From positions 3,302,001-3,366,000 of the forward strand of contig NZ_ARWA01000001.1 of NCBI RefSeq assembly GCF_000385335.1: 64,000 nt of DNA, given 5' to 3'. This document shows, piece by piece, positions 1 through 7,643 of this stretch. Source of the DNA: Methyloferula stellata AR4. GTDB lineage: Bacteria > Pseudomonadota > Alphaproteobacteria > Rhizobiales > Beijerinckiaceae. Within the stretch, counting starts at the first letter, position 1. Each line of letters opens with the position of its first letter. The translations under genes and the position numbers were made by a program. The notes beneath the pieces are model-generated. The model worked only from the letters and a program-made list of their open reading frames with translations, ran no database searches and had not been told where the DNA came from.

Positions 1-886
1 AATGGTAGATGCCGGCATCGTTCAGCTTCTTGATGATCTGCGGCCCGATGCCATGCAGCTTGGCGAGATCGTCGGGCGCGCCGCGCGGCGCGGTGAGAAG
101 TTCGAACGCCGGGCCCTGCGCCTCGCCGCCTTCGGCGGGAAGAACCTCGGCTGCCGGCTCTTCCATTTCGCCGACATCGAAACCGGTCGAGCCCTGGCTG
201 CGCGACAGGCCGTCGAGCGCGGCGCGGGCAACGAGGTCACAATAGAGGCTGATCGCGCGACCGGCATCGTCATTGCCGGGAACCGGGAAATTGATGCCGT
301 CCGGATCGCAATTCGTATCGAGGATCGCAACGACCGGAATATGCAGGCGCTCCGCCTCCTGGATCGCCAATTGTTCCTTATTCGTGTCGATCACGAAAAT
401 GAGGTCGGGCGTACCGCCCATGTCCTTGATGCCGCCCAGCGCCTTTTCGAGCTTGTCGCGTTCGCGCGACAGCATGAGGCGCTCTTTCTTGGTAAGGCCC
501 GTCGCGCCGCCGCCGTCGAGCATTTCGTCGACCTTGCGCAGGCGCTGAATCGAGCCCGAAATGGTCTTCCAATTGGTCAGCATCCCGCCGAGCCAGCGCG
601 AATTGACGTAATATTGCGCCGAGCGCCGCGCCGCTTCCGCGATCGCGTCCTGCGCCTGGCGCTTGGTGCCGACGAAAAGCACACGTCCGCCACGCGCGAC
701 CGTATCCGACACGGCCTTCAGCGCCTGGTGCAGCAAAGGCACCGTCTGGGCGAGGTCGATGATATGGATATTATTGCGCGTGCCGAAGATGAAGGATTCC
801 ATCTTCGGGTTCCAGCGATGCGATTGGTGGCCGAAATGGGCTCCGGATTCGAGAAGCCCACGCATAGTGAATTCAGGCAATGCCAT
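1..886 (-). CDS. rpsB: 30S ribosomal protein S2 (3' end cut by window)
   Basis: Structural protein of the small ribosomal subunit that helps bind S1 and mRNA. The reverse-strand translation starts [20 protein letters not shown] and continues with the classic S2 signatures [26 protein letters not shown] and [12 protein letters not shown]. After about residue 240 an acidic linker leads into a helix-hairpin-helix-like tail ([16 protein letters not shown]), an extension typical of many alphaproteobacterial S2 proteins that makes it longer than the ~240-residue E. coli form. About 295 codons are visible and the stop lies outside the window. The tsf gene that usually follows would also be beyond the left edge. 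Identification is very secure. Confidence 0.97.
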   Translation of the reverse strand, partial: MALPEFTMRGLLESGAHFGHQSHRWNPKMESFIFGTRNNIHIIDLAQTVPLLHQALKAVSDTVARGGRVLFVGTKRQAQDAIAEAARRSAQYYVNSRWLGGMLTNWKTISGSIQRLRKVDEMLDGGGATGLTKKERLMLSRERDKLEKALGGIKDMGGTPDLIFVIDTNKEQLAIQEAERLHIPVVAILDTNCDPDGINFPVPGNDDAGRAISLYCDLVARAALDGLSRSQGSTGFDVGEMEEPAAEVLPAEGGEAQGPAFELLTAPRGAPDDLAKLHGIGPQIIKKLNDAGIYH

Positions 887-925
887 CTGATGTTTCTCCG
901 GTTGAGCCGCCGCGGAATCAGTTCA

Positions 926-947
926 GGCTCCCTTTGGCAAGGAAGCC
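926..947 (-). promoter_or_regulatory. Hairpin in the rpsB leader
   Basis: An inverted repeat GGCTCCCTT-TGGC-AAGGAAGCC (one mismatch) lies about 40 nt upstream of the rpsB start. It could be part of a 5' leader structure, since ribosomal protein operons are often autoregulated through the leader. It is not followed by a T-run on either strand, so it is not a clear terminator. The remainder of 887-1168, between the divergent rpsB and FUSC genes, shows nothing else I can name. Confidence 0.3.
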
Positions 948-1168
948 ACCGGCAGCGGGCCTTAAGTCAGGTCCGCAAAGATCCGCGTGTGGAATGAAGG
1001 GGCTTATAGGGGGCGCGGGCTTGCAATGCAAGGCTGCGGCATCCCATGGGCCTCATATAGGAAAAGCTGGCGGTTTTCCAAGGCAATGGCTTATGAAAAC
1101 GCGCCGGTTTCAACCTGTGACGGCTGGGCGTGCCCGGCCTGCTGCCCGATACGAGGATTTTTGATATT

Positions 1169-2338
1169 ATGGCGACGAGCACCGGCCAACCCAATTCCGC
1201 CCAGCCGGAGCAAAAACGCGGTTTGGCCGCTGCCTGGAGCTCCGTCCGCTCCAGGTTCGAGGCCCATAAGGCACCGATACGCTTCTGCCTGCGGGTGACG
1301 TTCGCCGGGCTTCTGGCCTTCTGCCTTGCCCAGCTCGGCAACTTCCCGCTGCGCGGGCTTTGGGCCGTCTTGACCGCCGTCATCGTGACTCAGGTCAGCG
1401 TCGGCGGGTCGATCCTCGCCATTTCCGAATATGTCGTCGGTACGCTGGCAGGCGCGATCTATGCCAGCCTGCTCGCCCTTATTCTTCCACATGGGACGAC
1501 ACCTCTGCTGGGCGTCGTCCTGACCCTCAGCATCGCGCCGCTTGCCTTGGCGGCCGGCCTCAATCCCATGTTCCGCGTGGCGCCCTTCACGGCCGTCATC
1601 GTCTTGTTCGTATCGACCGAGTTTGCGCAAAGCCCGGTCGATTCCGCCATTTATCGCGTGCTGGAAGTCCTGATCGGCGGCGTCAGCACCGTCGTGGTCT
1701 CGCTCGTGATCCTGCCTGAAAAGGCGCATGGCCGGGGACTGAAAGCCGCGGCCGCCGTCCTTGAGCGCCTGGCGAAAGTCCTGCCCCAATTGCTCGAAGG
1801 TTTTAGCCGCGATCTAGGCCCGGGCGGCGCCGTCCGCATCCAGGACGGCCTCGGCGACGCGATCGCCCAATTCCAGACGATCGCTGCGGAAACCAAACGC
1901 GAGCGCCTGACCTATCTGCACCCCGAGCCGGACCTCGCTTCTCTCGGGCGGCTGCTTTTGCGGCTGCGGCACGATTTCGTCATCATCGGACGCGCGGCAG
2001 CGGCCCCCCTGCCCGAGCCCTTCGCAACGCGTCTCAACCCTCTGCTCGAAGAGGTGGGCACGAGCACAAACGCCTATCTGCGCGGCTGCGGCGCCGCGCT
2101 CGTAGCCCGGCGGCCTCCGCCGCCATCTCAGGCCACCGAGGCCGCGATCGGAAAATACGAGGCCCAATTCGCGGCGCTTCGGCTGGAAGGCCTGACGCGC
2201 GCTCTACCGGGGCTCGAGACCGAACGCGTCTTCACGCTCGGTTTCGCGCTCGAGCAATTGCATCAAAACCTGTTGGATCTTCAGCGCGCGGTAAATGAAT
2301 ATGCCGGGGCCGCGAGCGCATCCAAGCCTAAGACGTAA
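1169..2338 (+). CDS. FUSC-family (aromatic acid exporter-like) inner membrane protein
   Basis: Probable inner-membrane transporter of the FUSC (fusaric acid resistance / YccS / aromatic acid exporter) superfamily. Residues ~45-190 form a run of about six hydrophobic segments (FAGLLAFCLAQL, GLWAVLTAVIV, VVGTLAGAIYASLLALI, LGVVLTLSIAPLALAAG, FTAVIVLFVS, VLIGGVSTVVVSLVILP). The GLWAVLTAVIVTQ stretch and the Gly-rich fifth helix are typical of the family. The C-terminal ~200 residues are soluble and helical, as in one-module FUSC proteins. I chose ATG 1169 over the upstream in-frame start because of GAGG about 12 nt upstream. It is divergent from rpsB. The substrate cannot be read from sequence. 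Confidence 0.8.
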   Translation: MATSTGQPNSAQPEQKRGLAAAWSSVRSRFEAHKAPIRFCLRVTFAGLLAFCLAQLGNFPLRGLWAVLTAVIVTQVSVGGSILAISEYVVGTLAGAIYASLLALILPHGTTPLLGVVLTLSIAPLALAAGLNPMFRVAPFTAVIVLFVSTEFAQSPVDSAIYRVLEVLIGGVSTVVVSLVILPEKAHGRGLKAAAAVLERLAKVLPQLLEGFSRDLGPGGAVRIQDGLGDAIAQFQTIAAETKRERLTYLHPEPDLASLGRLLLRLRHDFVIIGRAAAAPLPEPFATRLNPLLEEVGTSTNAYLRGCGAALVARRPPPPSQATEAAIGKYEAQFAALRLEGLTRALPGLETERVFTLGFALEQLHQNLLDLQRAVNEYAGAASASKPKT

Positions 2339-2453
2339 ATCCCCTCCCACGATAGACGCATCCGACTATAGGTGCGCGGCGCCTTAAAGCGTGTTTTGAT
2401 CCAAAGCCAGGACGATCCAAAGCTAAGACACGAAAATCTCAGGGCGGGACAGC

Positions 2454-4091
2454 ATGGCAGGCGCCGACACGGCCGAGGATTTTGGAACCTACGATTACAT
2501 TGTCGTCGGCGCCGGTTCGGCAGGCTGTGTTTTGGCGAACCGGCTTTCGGCCGATCCGGCAAACCGCGTGCTTGTGCTGGAAGCCGGCGGCCATGACAAT
2601 TGGATCTGGTTTCACATTCCGGCCGGCTATCTCTTTGCGATCGGAAATCCCCGCGCCGACTGGATGTTCAAGACGGTGGCGGAGCCTGGCCTCAACGGGC
2701 GCGCACTCGCCTACCCCCGCGGCAAGGTGATCGGCGGCTCGTCATCCATCAATGCGATGATCTATATGCGCGGTCAGGCGGCGGATTACGACGGCTGGCG
2801 CCAACTCGGGTTGGAGGGCTGGAGCTGGGCCGACACGTTGCCCTATTTCCTGAAACATGAGGATCACTTCGCACCGGCGAATGAATTTCATGGCCATGGC
2901 GGCGAGTGGCGCGTCGAGCCGCCGCGAATCCGATGGGCCGTGCTCGATGCGATACGCGATGCGGCAGAGGATGCGGGGATTCAAAAAATCGCCGATTTCA
3001 ATACAGGCGACAACGAAGGCTCATCCTATTTCCAGGTCAACCAGCGGCGCGGCCGGCGCTGGAGCGCGGCGCGGGGTTTTCTGAAACCGATCCTGAAACG
3101 TCAAAACATGAGGCTGGAGACCGGCGTTCACGTCGAGCACGTCGCAATCGAGAACCAACGCGCGGGAGGGGTCATTTTCTCGCGCAACGGACGACGCTTT
3201 ATCGCCTGCGCACGGCGAGAGGTCGTGCTGTCGGCTGGCGCCGTCGCCACGCCGAAATTGCTTGAATTGTCCGGCGTCGGCGATGCGGCGCGGCTGCAAA
3301 GTCTCGGCGTTAAGGTTCATCTTCACGCGCCCGGCGTCGGCGAAAACCTCCAGGATCATCTGCAAATCCGGCCGGTCTATAAGGTGACGGGCATTCCGAC
3401 TCTCAACCTGCGCTATGCCAATCTCGTGAAGCGCGGCTGGATGGGGATCGAATATGCTCTGTTTCGCACCGGCCCTTTGACCATGGCGCCGAGCCAGGTC
3501 GGCATGTTCACCAAATCCTCCCCTGACTATGCGACGGCCAATCTCGAATATCATTTCCAGCCGCTCTCGCTCGATGCCTGGGGCATGGGGCTCCATCCTT
3601 TCGAGGCCTTCACGGCGAGCGTCTGCAACCTGCGCCCGTCGAGCCGTGGCTCGGTCCATGCCGTCAGCCCGGACCCTCTATCGCCGCCCGAAATCAGGCC
3701 CAATTATCTGTCGACGGAGGAAGATCGCCGCGTCGCGGTCGATGCATTGAAGCTGACGCGCCGAATCATCGCGCAGGCGCCGCTCGCGCGCTTCCAGCCG
3801 GAAGAATATTTGCCCGGCCCCGCTGCGCAGAGCGACGAAGATCTCCTGAAAGCGGCTGGCGCGATCGGCACGACGATCTTCCATCCTGTCGGCACGGCGC
3901 GCATGGGCGCCGATCATGACGAGGGCGCGGTGCTTGACGCGCGCCTGCGGGTGCGCGGGATTACGGGCTTGCGGGTGATCGATGCTTCCGCCATGCCGCG
4001 CATCACCTCCGGCAACACGAACTCGCCGACGATGATGATTGCCGAAAAAGGCGCGGCGATGATCCTGGAGGATGCACGGAATGGACAATGA
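2454..4091 (+). CDS. GMC family FAD-dependent oxidoreductase
   Basis: Flavoprotein oxidising alcohols or polyols (choline dehydrogenase/alcohol dehydrogenase group of the glucose-methanol-choline family). The N-terminus has the Rossmann FAD motif YIVVGAGSAGCVLA (residues ~14-27) and the GMC signature PRGKVIGGSSSINAM (~95-109). A second signature, GAVATPKLLELSGVG, is at ~262-276. The C-terminus carries the catalytic-loop HPVGTARMG and the Asn-containing SGNTNSPTMMIAEKGA. At 545 aa it has normal family length. No signal peptide, so it is cytoplasmic. The gene overlaps the following acetyltransferase by about 11 nt, so they are likely cotranscribed. The substrate is not identifiable from sequence. 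Confidence 0.92.
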   Translation: MAGADTAEDFGTYDYIVVGAGSAGCVLANRLSADPANRVLVLEAGGHDNWIWFHIPAGYLFAIGNPRADWMFKTVAEPGLNGRALAYPRGKVIGGSSSINAMIYMRGQAADYDGWRQLGLEGWSWADTLPYFLKHEDHFAPANEFHGHGGEWRVEPPRIRWAVLDAIRDAAEDAGIQKIADFNTGDNEGSSYFQVNQRRGRRWSAARGFLKPILKRQNMRLETGVHVEHVAIENQRAGGVIFSRNGRRFIACARREVVLSAGAVATPKLLELSGVGDAARLQSLGVKVHLHAPGVGENLQDHLQIRPVYKVTGIPTLNLRYANLVKRGWMGIEYALFRTGPLTMAPSQVGMFTKSSPDYATANLEYHFQPLSLDAWGMGLHPFEAFTASVCNLRPSSRGSVHAVSPDPLSPPEIRPNYLSTEEDRRVAVDALKLTRRIIAQAPLARFQPEEYLPGPAAQSDEDLLKAAGAIGTTIFHPVGTARMGADHDEGAVLDARLRVRGITGLRVIDASAMPRITSGNTNSPTMMIAEKGAAMILEDARNGQ

Positions 4092-4578
4092 GACGGCCAC
4101 ATCCCTTTCGGTGCGCCCCGCCGATGAGGCCGACATAGATGCGATCGGCCGCATCAATCAAACGGTTCAGCGTTTGCACGCGGAGCTGGAACCCGAGCTT
4201 TTCAAAGCCGTCACGGATGAGGTCGAGGTTTCGGCCTATTTTGCCGCGCAACTCTCGGCCCCGCAGCATCAGTTTCGCGTCGCCGAGATCGACGGCTTGA
4301 TCGCCGGCTATGTCTGGTTCGAGAAACAAGAGACCGCGGATACGCCTTTCACATTCCCGACGCGACGCTTCTATGTGCATCATATCGCCGTCGACACGGC
4401 GGCGCGGCGGCGCGGTGTGGCCTCCGCTCTTCTAAGAAACATCGAGGCCGAAGCCCGCGCCGAGGGTATCACCAAACTCGTGCTTGCCACTTGGGCGACG
4501 AACCAAGTCGCGCAAGCCTTTTTCACCTCTCAGAGCTTCCGGCCCTTTATTCTTATGCTGCAGAAGAACTTCGTTTAA
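4081..4578 (+). CDS. GNAT family N-acetyltransferase
   Basis: Acetyl-CoA-dependent N-acetyltransferase. It begins SLSVRPADEADIDAIGRINQ, a typical GNAT beta1-alpha1 start, and carries motif A as VHHIAVDTAARRRGVASALL (Q/RxxGxG/A-type pyrophosphate loop RRRGVA), followed by a C-terminal strand-helix (LATWATNQVAQAFFTSQSF). At 165 aa it is a stand-alone single-domain enzyme. ATG 4081 is preferred to ATG 4072, because GGAGG lies 9 nt upstream of 4081 but directly abuts 4072. It overlaps the end of the GMC oxidoreductase gene, suggesting translational coupling. The acceptor substrate is unknown. Confidence 0.88.
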   Translation: MDNETATSLSVRPADEADIDAIGRINQTVQRLHAELEPELFKAVTDEVEVSAYFAAQLSAPQHQFRVAEIDGLIAGYVWFEKQETADTPFTFPTRRFYVHHIAVDTAARRRGVASALLRNIEAEARAEGITKLVLATWATNQVAQAFFTSQSFRPFILMLQKNFV

Positions 4579-4580
4579 GC

Positions 4581-4607
4581 GCGACTCCGGAGATGCTCTG
4601 GAGTCGC
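4581..4607. repeat. Perfect 8-bp stem-loop after the GNAT gene
   Basis: GCGACTCC and GGAGTCGC flank an 11-nt loop just after the acetyltransferase stop. There is no T-run. It directly precedes the palindromic repeat at 4612-4655 and may be part of the same element or a weak terminator. Confidence 0.45.
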
Positions 4608-4611
4608 TAGA

Positions 4612-4655
4612 GCATGATCCCGAAAAGTTGCGGACTTTTCGGAATAAGATCATGC
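4612..4655. repeat. Dispersed palindromic repeat, copy 1 (GCATGATC...GATCATGC)
   Basis: Ends GCATGATC and GATCATGC form an inverted repeat around an inner inverted repeat CCGAAAAGT / ACTTTTCGG. The same arrangement recurs at 16490-16534. Elements of this look are common as extragenic repeats in Rhizobiales genomes. Here it sits between convergent genes. Confidence 0.75.
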
Positions 4656-4686
4656 GTCAAAACAAAGTTTAGAGCGGGATGAACGG

Positions 4687-5013
4687 TTAGCGCACGTAAT
4701 AGGCCGGCGGCGCATAGACCACCGGCGGCGCGGCATAGACGACGCGCGGCGGCGCGTAGACGACAGCGGGTGCGGGATAAGCCGGGCGCGCCGCGGCCGC
4801 GCCGATGGCTGCGCCCGCAACGACTCCTGCCGCAGCACCGGCGGCAACGGCACCGCCGCCATAACAGCAGCCATGATATCCCCAGCCGCGATATCCCCAG
4901 GCATATCCGCCATGCGGACCATGATAATACCATGCGCCAGCGTTAGCGGGAGAAACGACGGCCGCAGCCGTTGCGGCGACCACGGCGGATGCCAGCATAA
5001 GTTTACGTATCAT
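4687..5013 (-). CDS. Exported Gly/Ala/Tyr/Pro-rich small protein
   Basis: Hypothetical secreted or outer-envelope protein of 108 aa. It has a Sec signal peptide (MIRKLMLASAVVAATAAAVV, cleavage near SPANA-GA), then a Gly/Tyr/His stretch (YYHGPHGGYAWGYRGWGYHG). A short CC motif leads into a Gly/Ala-rich segment (AAGAAAGVVAGAAIGAAAA) that resembles a glycine-zipper hairpin. The tail repeats YAPP/YAAPP and ends AYYVR. The start at 5013 is supported by AGGAGT 7 nt upstream; the longer in-frame reading to 5091 lacks this. Proteins of this composition are frequent in Rhizobiales, but I know of no defined function. Confidence 0.72.
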   Translation of the reverse strand: MIRKLMLASAVVAATAAAVVSPANAGAWYYHGPHGGYAWGYRGWGYHGCCYGGGAVAAGAAAGVVAGAAIGAAAARPAYPAPAVVYAPPRVVYAAPPVVYAPPAYYVR

Positions 5014-5108
5014 CGATAAGACTCCTAAACGAACGATACGGTCGTGCCGTATGCATGTGATACGGATTTGGTTGGCTGTTGCGACATGCAAAATCGCGGA
5101 TTGCTGCT

Positions 5109-5321
5109 TTAAAGACCGCCGTCCGCATCTGTGCTTTCGATCGTGTCGCAGTTGAAAAACGGCATGCCGCAGCCGCCGTCGCGCACAATCAGGACGACCG
5201 ACCCGATGCCAAGACAGATACCGACGACGATAGCGCCGGCGATGATCAAAAGGCTCTCTTTCTGCTTTCGTCTTTGCTTCGCCTGCTTAATGCGGATTTG
5301 ATCGAAAGGTGTTTCGCTCAT
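5109..5321 (-). CDS. Small single-pass membrane protein, hypothetical
   Basis: A 70-aa ORF starting MSETPFDQIRIKQAKQRRKQ, a basic cytoplasmic tail, followed by one hydrophobic helix (LLIIAGAIVVGICLGIGSVVLIV). A short periplasmic end has two cysteines (GGCGMPFFNC). It lies between two other small envelope genes on the same strand. Composition (positive-inside followed by a transmembrane helix) argues that it is real, but I cannot assign a family. Downstream, 5322-5569 contains no recognisable feature. Confidence 0.5.
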   Translation of the reverse strand: MSETPFDQIRIKQAKQRRKQKESLLIIAGAIVVGICLGIGSVVLIVRDGGCGMPFFNCDTIESTDADGGL

Positions 5322-5569
5322 CGCAACATCTCGCGTGTTTGCGGGCGCAATGTCGCGCAGTCGACGCTGCTTTCCAGATGCGCTCGGGGCTTGAAGAACT
5401 CGCTTTTTTCGGGCAGCCGCGCGGCTGTCAAAGCCTCACGACCGCAGCGAGTTTCACTTTAATTGCCTTGCAAGAGTCCGCTGGACACTTACAGCGGCCG
5501 GTCGAAGGTGTAGCTGAAACCGACTCGAACTTTGTTGTCAGGCCTATTCGCCGAGTTGGGTTTTCGACC

Positions 5570-5818
5570 TTATTGGGGCGCCTTGGCCGATTCCAACGCC
5601 TTCTGACAGCCGGGAGAGAGCTTACCGGCATTCTCCTTGAGGCAGGCGATGATGCGGCCGCCGCCCGGCTGCACACCGGAGCACAGCGATTTATAATCCG
5701 CCGCGCAGGCTTCGCGGATTACGCTCTGCTGGGCCATCGCCGTATTGGTGCCGTTGGCAAGGGCGAGCGCTGTGACGAGCGCGATCCCGCCGAGCTTTTG
5801 GATCGATTCGTATTTCAT
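5570..5818 (-). CDS. Exported cysteine-rich repeat protein
   Basis: An 82-aa secreted protein: Sec signal peptide ending TAMAQ-Q, then a short domain with cysteines at residues 38, 46, 59 and 71 (EACAADYKSLCSGV, RIIACLKENAGKLSPGCQKAL). The pattern resembles the Cys-rich GLG1-type repeat found in small periplasmic alphaproteobacterial proteins. The C-x7-C-x12-C-x11-C spacing is identical to that of the protein at 41157-41420, so the two are paralogous in architecture. A GGAGGC ribosome-binding site lies upstream of the ATG. Role unknown; two disulfides or metal binding in the periplasm are plausible. Confidence 0.75.
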   Translation of the reverse strand: MKYESIQKLGGIALVTALALANGTNTAMAQQSVIREACAADYKSLCSGVQPGGGRIIACLKENAGKLSPGCQKALESAKAPQ

Positions 5819-5889
5819 TGATCGTTGCCTCCAATCCGGCGGTCCGGTGCCGCCGTCAACACGAGATAATACGACCTAAAGCTTGTGAT

Positions 5890-5918
5890 CCCCCGCGGCC
5901 CTCATCATGAGCGCGGGG
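5890..5918 (-). terminator. GC-rich hairpin after the sigma/anti-sigma/sensor operon
   Basis: CCCCGCG and CGCGGGG pair around a 14-nt loop, 15 nt beyond the stop of the sensor gene at 5933. There is no strong T-run, so it is at best a weak or Rho-assisted terminator, or a 3' stabiliser. Confidence 0.35.
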
Positions 5919-5932
5919 TGTTGATGCTGCGA

Positions 5933-6421
5933 TCACTCGGCAACCGGAGCGCCGCCCATGCTTCGCCGGCGTTCTGCGACAAGCTTCCGCCGGCCCTCGG
6001 GCGACACATCCGCCAGCGCGTCGACCAGCGTATTTCCAAATTCACCCGTTAAGCGGTCCCAACTCTCGCGCGACGCCGCGAACGCACGCCTGACGGCTTC
6101 CTTATCGAACGGCTCGGTCTCGATTTGCTTTGCGAGCGCTTCGCGAGCCTGGGCGAAATCGGCGGCGGCCGGTCTATAGCGCGGCGCATCGCGACGCAGG
6201 ACAGCGCCGAACGCCTCAGCGTCGGGTTTGGAGAGGCTGGCTTCGGCGTCGGCCAAAGCACGCTTCAGGAAGGATCCATCGAGAGCCGCATCGTGCGCAT
6301 GACGGTGCAGCATGTGTCCGCCGATCACCGCGATCAGGAAAATGTTCAAGACGAGCGACATAGGCAAGGCGATCCGTCTCCAGATCGGCTGCTGATGCCA
6401 GTTTTCAGTGAATGCGCGCAT
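5933..6421 (-). CDS. Periplasmic metal-sensor-like protein (CnrX/Metal_resist type)
   Basis: A 162-aa protein anchored by one N-terminal helix (RRIALPMSLVLNIFLIAVIGGHML), followed by a His-rich juxtamembrane segment (HMLHRHAHD). A soluble all-helical domain with evenly spaced charged heptads follows (LKRALADAEASLSKPDAEAF, ALADVSPEGRRKLVAERRR). This matches the Metal_resist/CnrX-NccX-ZraP-like fold, in which a periplasmic sensor controls an anti-sigma factor. It follows the anti-sigma gene by 2 nt and is the last gene of the operon. By analogy to cnrYXH it would sense a metal or envelope signal, but the metal cannot be deduced. Confidence 0.72.
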   Translation of the reverse strand: MRAFTENWHQQPIWRRIALPMSLVLNIFLIAVIGGHMLHRHAHDAALDGSFLKRALADAEASLSKPDAEAFGAVLRRDAPRYRPAAADFAQAREALAKQIETEPFDKEAVRRAFAASRESWDRLTGEFGNTLVDALADVSPEGRRKLVAERRRSMGGAPVAE

Positions 6422-6423
6422 GT

Positions 6424-6903
6424 TCAATCCGCCAATATCTGGATGGGGTCCGGCTGCAGCATGGTCATGAGATTGTCGGATGCGGATGGCGCGCTGTAGG
6501 CCGCGCCGATCAGTAATCCCGCGACAACGGCAATGCCGCCACTCGCGCCGACACCGACCCAGGCAAGACGCGGAGAAAAGACCGATTGCATGCCGCCAAA
6601 CAGCGTCCACGCCAAGCTGCGGTTCGGGCGCTGATAAGATGTCGAAGCGATCCTCGCCGCGACGCCAGAACGCAGTCTCGCGAGCGCCGCATCCTGATCC
6701 CCCGGCTGCCAGAGCTTCGCTTCTTCCCGTGCGCTTGCCGATCTCATCGCGTCGTCGAGCGCCAGGGCATCGGCAAGGCTCCGGCGCGCTTGCTCGGACC
6801 GATCTAGAAGCGCCTCCGCCTCCGCGCGCAAGTTCTCCGGCCAACGCTGCGGATCGGCGCCGTAGCTGTCGAGCATTGCCGTGAACTGCTTGAGCGTCAA
6901 CAT
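6424..6903 (-). CDS. Putative anti-sigma factor, membrane-anchored
   Basis: A 159-aa protein. The N-terminal ~90 residues (LTLKQFTAMLDSYGADPQRW, then a helix rich in Ala/Leu/Glu/Arg) form a cytoplasmic domain seen in proteobacterial anti-sigma factors encoded beside ECF sigma genes. One transmembrane helix follows (VGASGGIAVVAGLLIGAAY, ~125-145), and a short periplasmic tail. ATG 6903 has AAGGAG 7 nt upstream; an in-frame TTG at 6909 is less likely. It lies directly between the ECF sigma gene and the CnrX-like sensor gene, the arrangement expected for a sigma/anti-sigma/sensor relay. The role is inferred mainly from position and topology. Confidence 0.68.
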   Translation of the reverse strand: MLTLKQFTAMLDSYGADPQRWPENLRAEAEALLDRSEQARRSLADALALDDAMRSASAREEAKLWQPGDQDAALARLRSGVAARIASTSYQRPNRSLAWTLFGGMQSVFSPRLAWVGVGASGGIAVVAGLLIGAAYSAPSASDNLMTMLQPDPIQILAD

Positions 6904-6934
6904 AACCAAACTCCTTCCGTCGCGCGCGATCCCA

Positions 6935-7618
6935 TCACGCGCAAGTCTTCATATGTTCGCGCAGCGTGGCGCGCCCGCGCGCCAAAAGCCGCTCCACCGC
7001 TTTGGCCGAGAGGCCGAGAACGCGTCCCGCCTCGGCCCCCGATAGGCCTTCATCATAGACAAGCGTCATCGCGGCGCGCTGGCGGACCGGCAGGTCCTTG
7101 AGCGCCAGTGCCAGAGCCGCGTGACGTTCGTCGATCTCCATCCGTTCGTCGGCACCGATGGCAGGATCGATCACGTCGAAACCGTCAGGCAGCGACGCAG
7201 GCTTCATCCTGCGGCGATGATCGATGCAGAGATTGACCACGATCCGGTAGAGCCAGGTCGTGAAACGCGCACGCCGCGGGTCGAAATGGCTGGCCTGCGA
7301 CCAAGCCCGCACCATCGCGTCTTGAACCAGATCCTCGGCTGTCGCCGCATCGAACACGAGACGCGACGCGACGCGCAACGCAAAGGGACCATGCCGCTTC
7401 ACGATTTCGTCGAAGGCCCGGCGGTCGCCGTCGGCCGCCCACTCGAGCAGTTCCGAGTCGTCGGCATCGCCATAAAGACGCGGCCTCAAAGCGCCCGGCC
7501 TGCCATGGACCGTGGCGCTTGATGCGACCAGGACCAGGACGGCGGCAACCGGCCACGCCATCGCCGCAAGGACAGATCCCATCCGCTCCAGCCTTTCAAT
7601 GCGCATCATATTTCGCAT
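6935..7618 (-). CDS. ECF RNA polymerase sigma factor with a hydrophobic N-terminal extension
   Basis: Alternative sigma-70 factor of the ECF group. The sigma2 region is at ~55-125 (RAFDEIVKRHGPFALRVASR, AEDLVQDAMVRAWSQ, FTTWLYRIVVNLCIDHRRR). Sigma4 is at ~165-222 (LALKDLPVRQRAAMTLVYDE, GLSGAEAGRVLGLSAKAVER). The start at 7618 has AGGAG about 10 nt upstream and gives an unusual ~50-residue preface containing a hydrophobic stretch (GSVLAAMAWPVAAVLVLVAS). If that start is right the sigma factor could be membrane-associated; a later start would give a standard ~175-aa ECF. It is followed by the anti-sigma and sensor genes and preceded, 25 nt away, by a fatty acid hydroxylase gene. Confidence 0.9.
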   Translation of the reverse strand: MRNMMRIERLERMGSVLAAMAWPVAAVLVLVASSATVHGRPGALRPRLYGDADDSELLEWAADGDRRAFDEIVKRHGPFALRVASRLVFDAATAEDLVQDAMVRAWSQASHFDPRRARFTTWLYRIVVNLCIDHRRRMKPASLPDGFDVIDPAIGADERMEIDERHAALALALKDLPVRQRAAMTLVYDEGLSGAEAGRVLGLSAKAVERLLARGRATLREHMKTCA

Positions 7619-7643
7619 CTCAAGAGTGCTCCTGGCTTCAAGT

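Noticed and set aside
2-997. 331-codon plus-strand frame over rpsB
   Set aside because: It is antisense to rpsB, whose signature motifs are complete on the minus strand.
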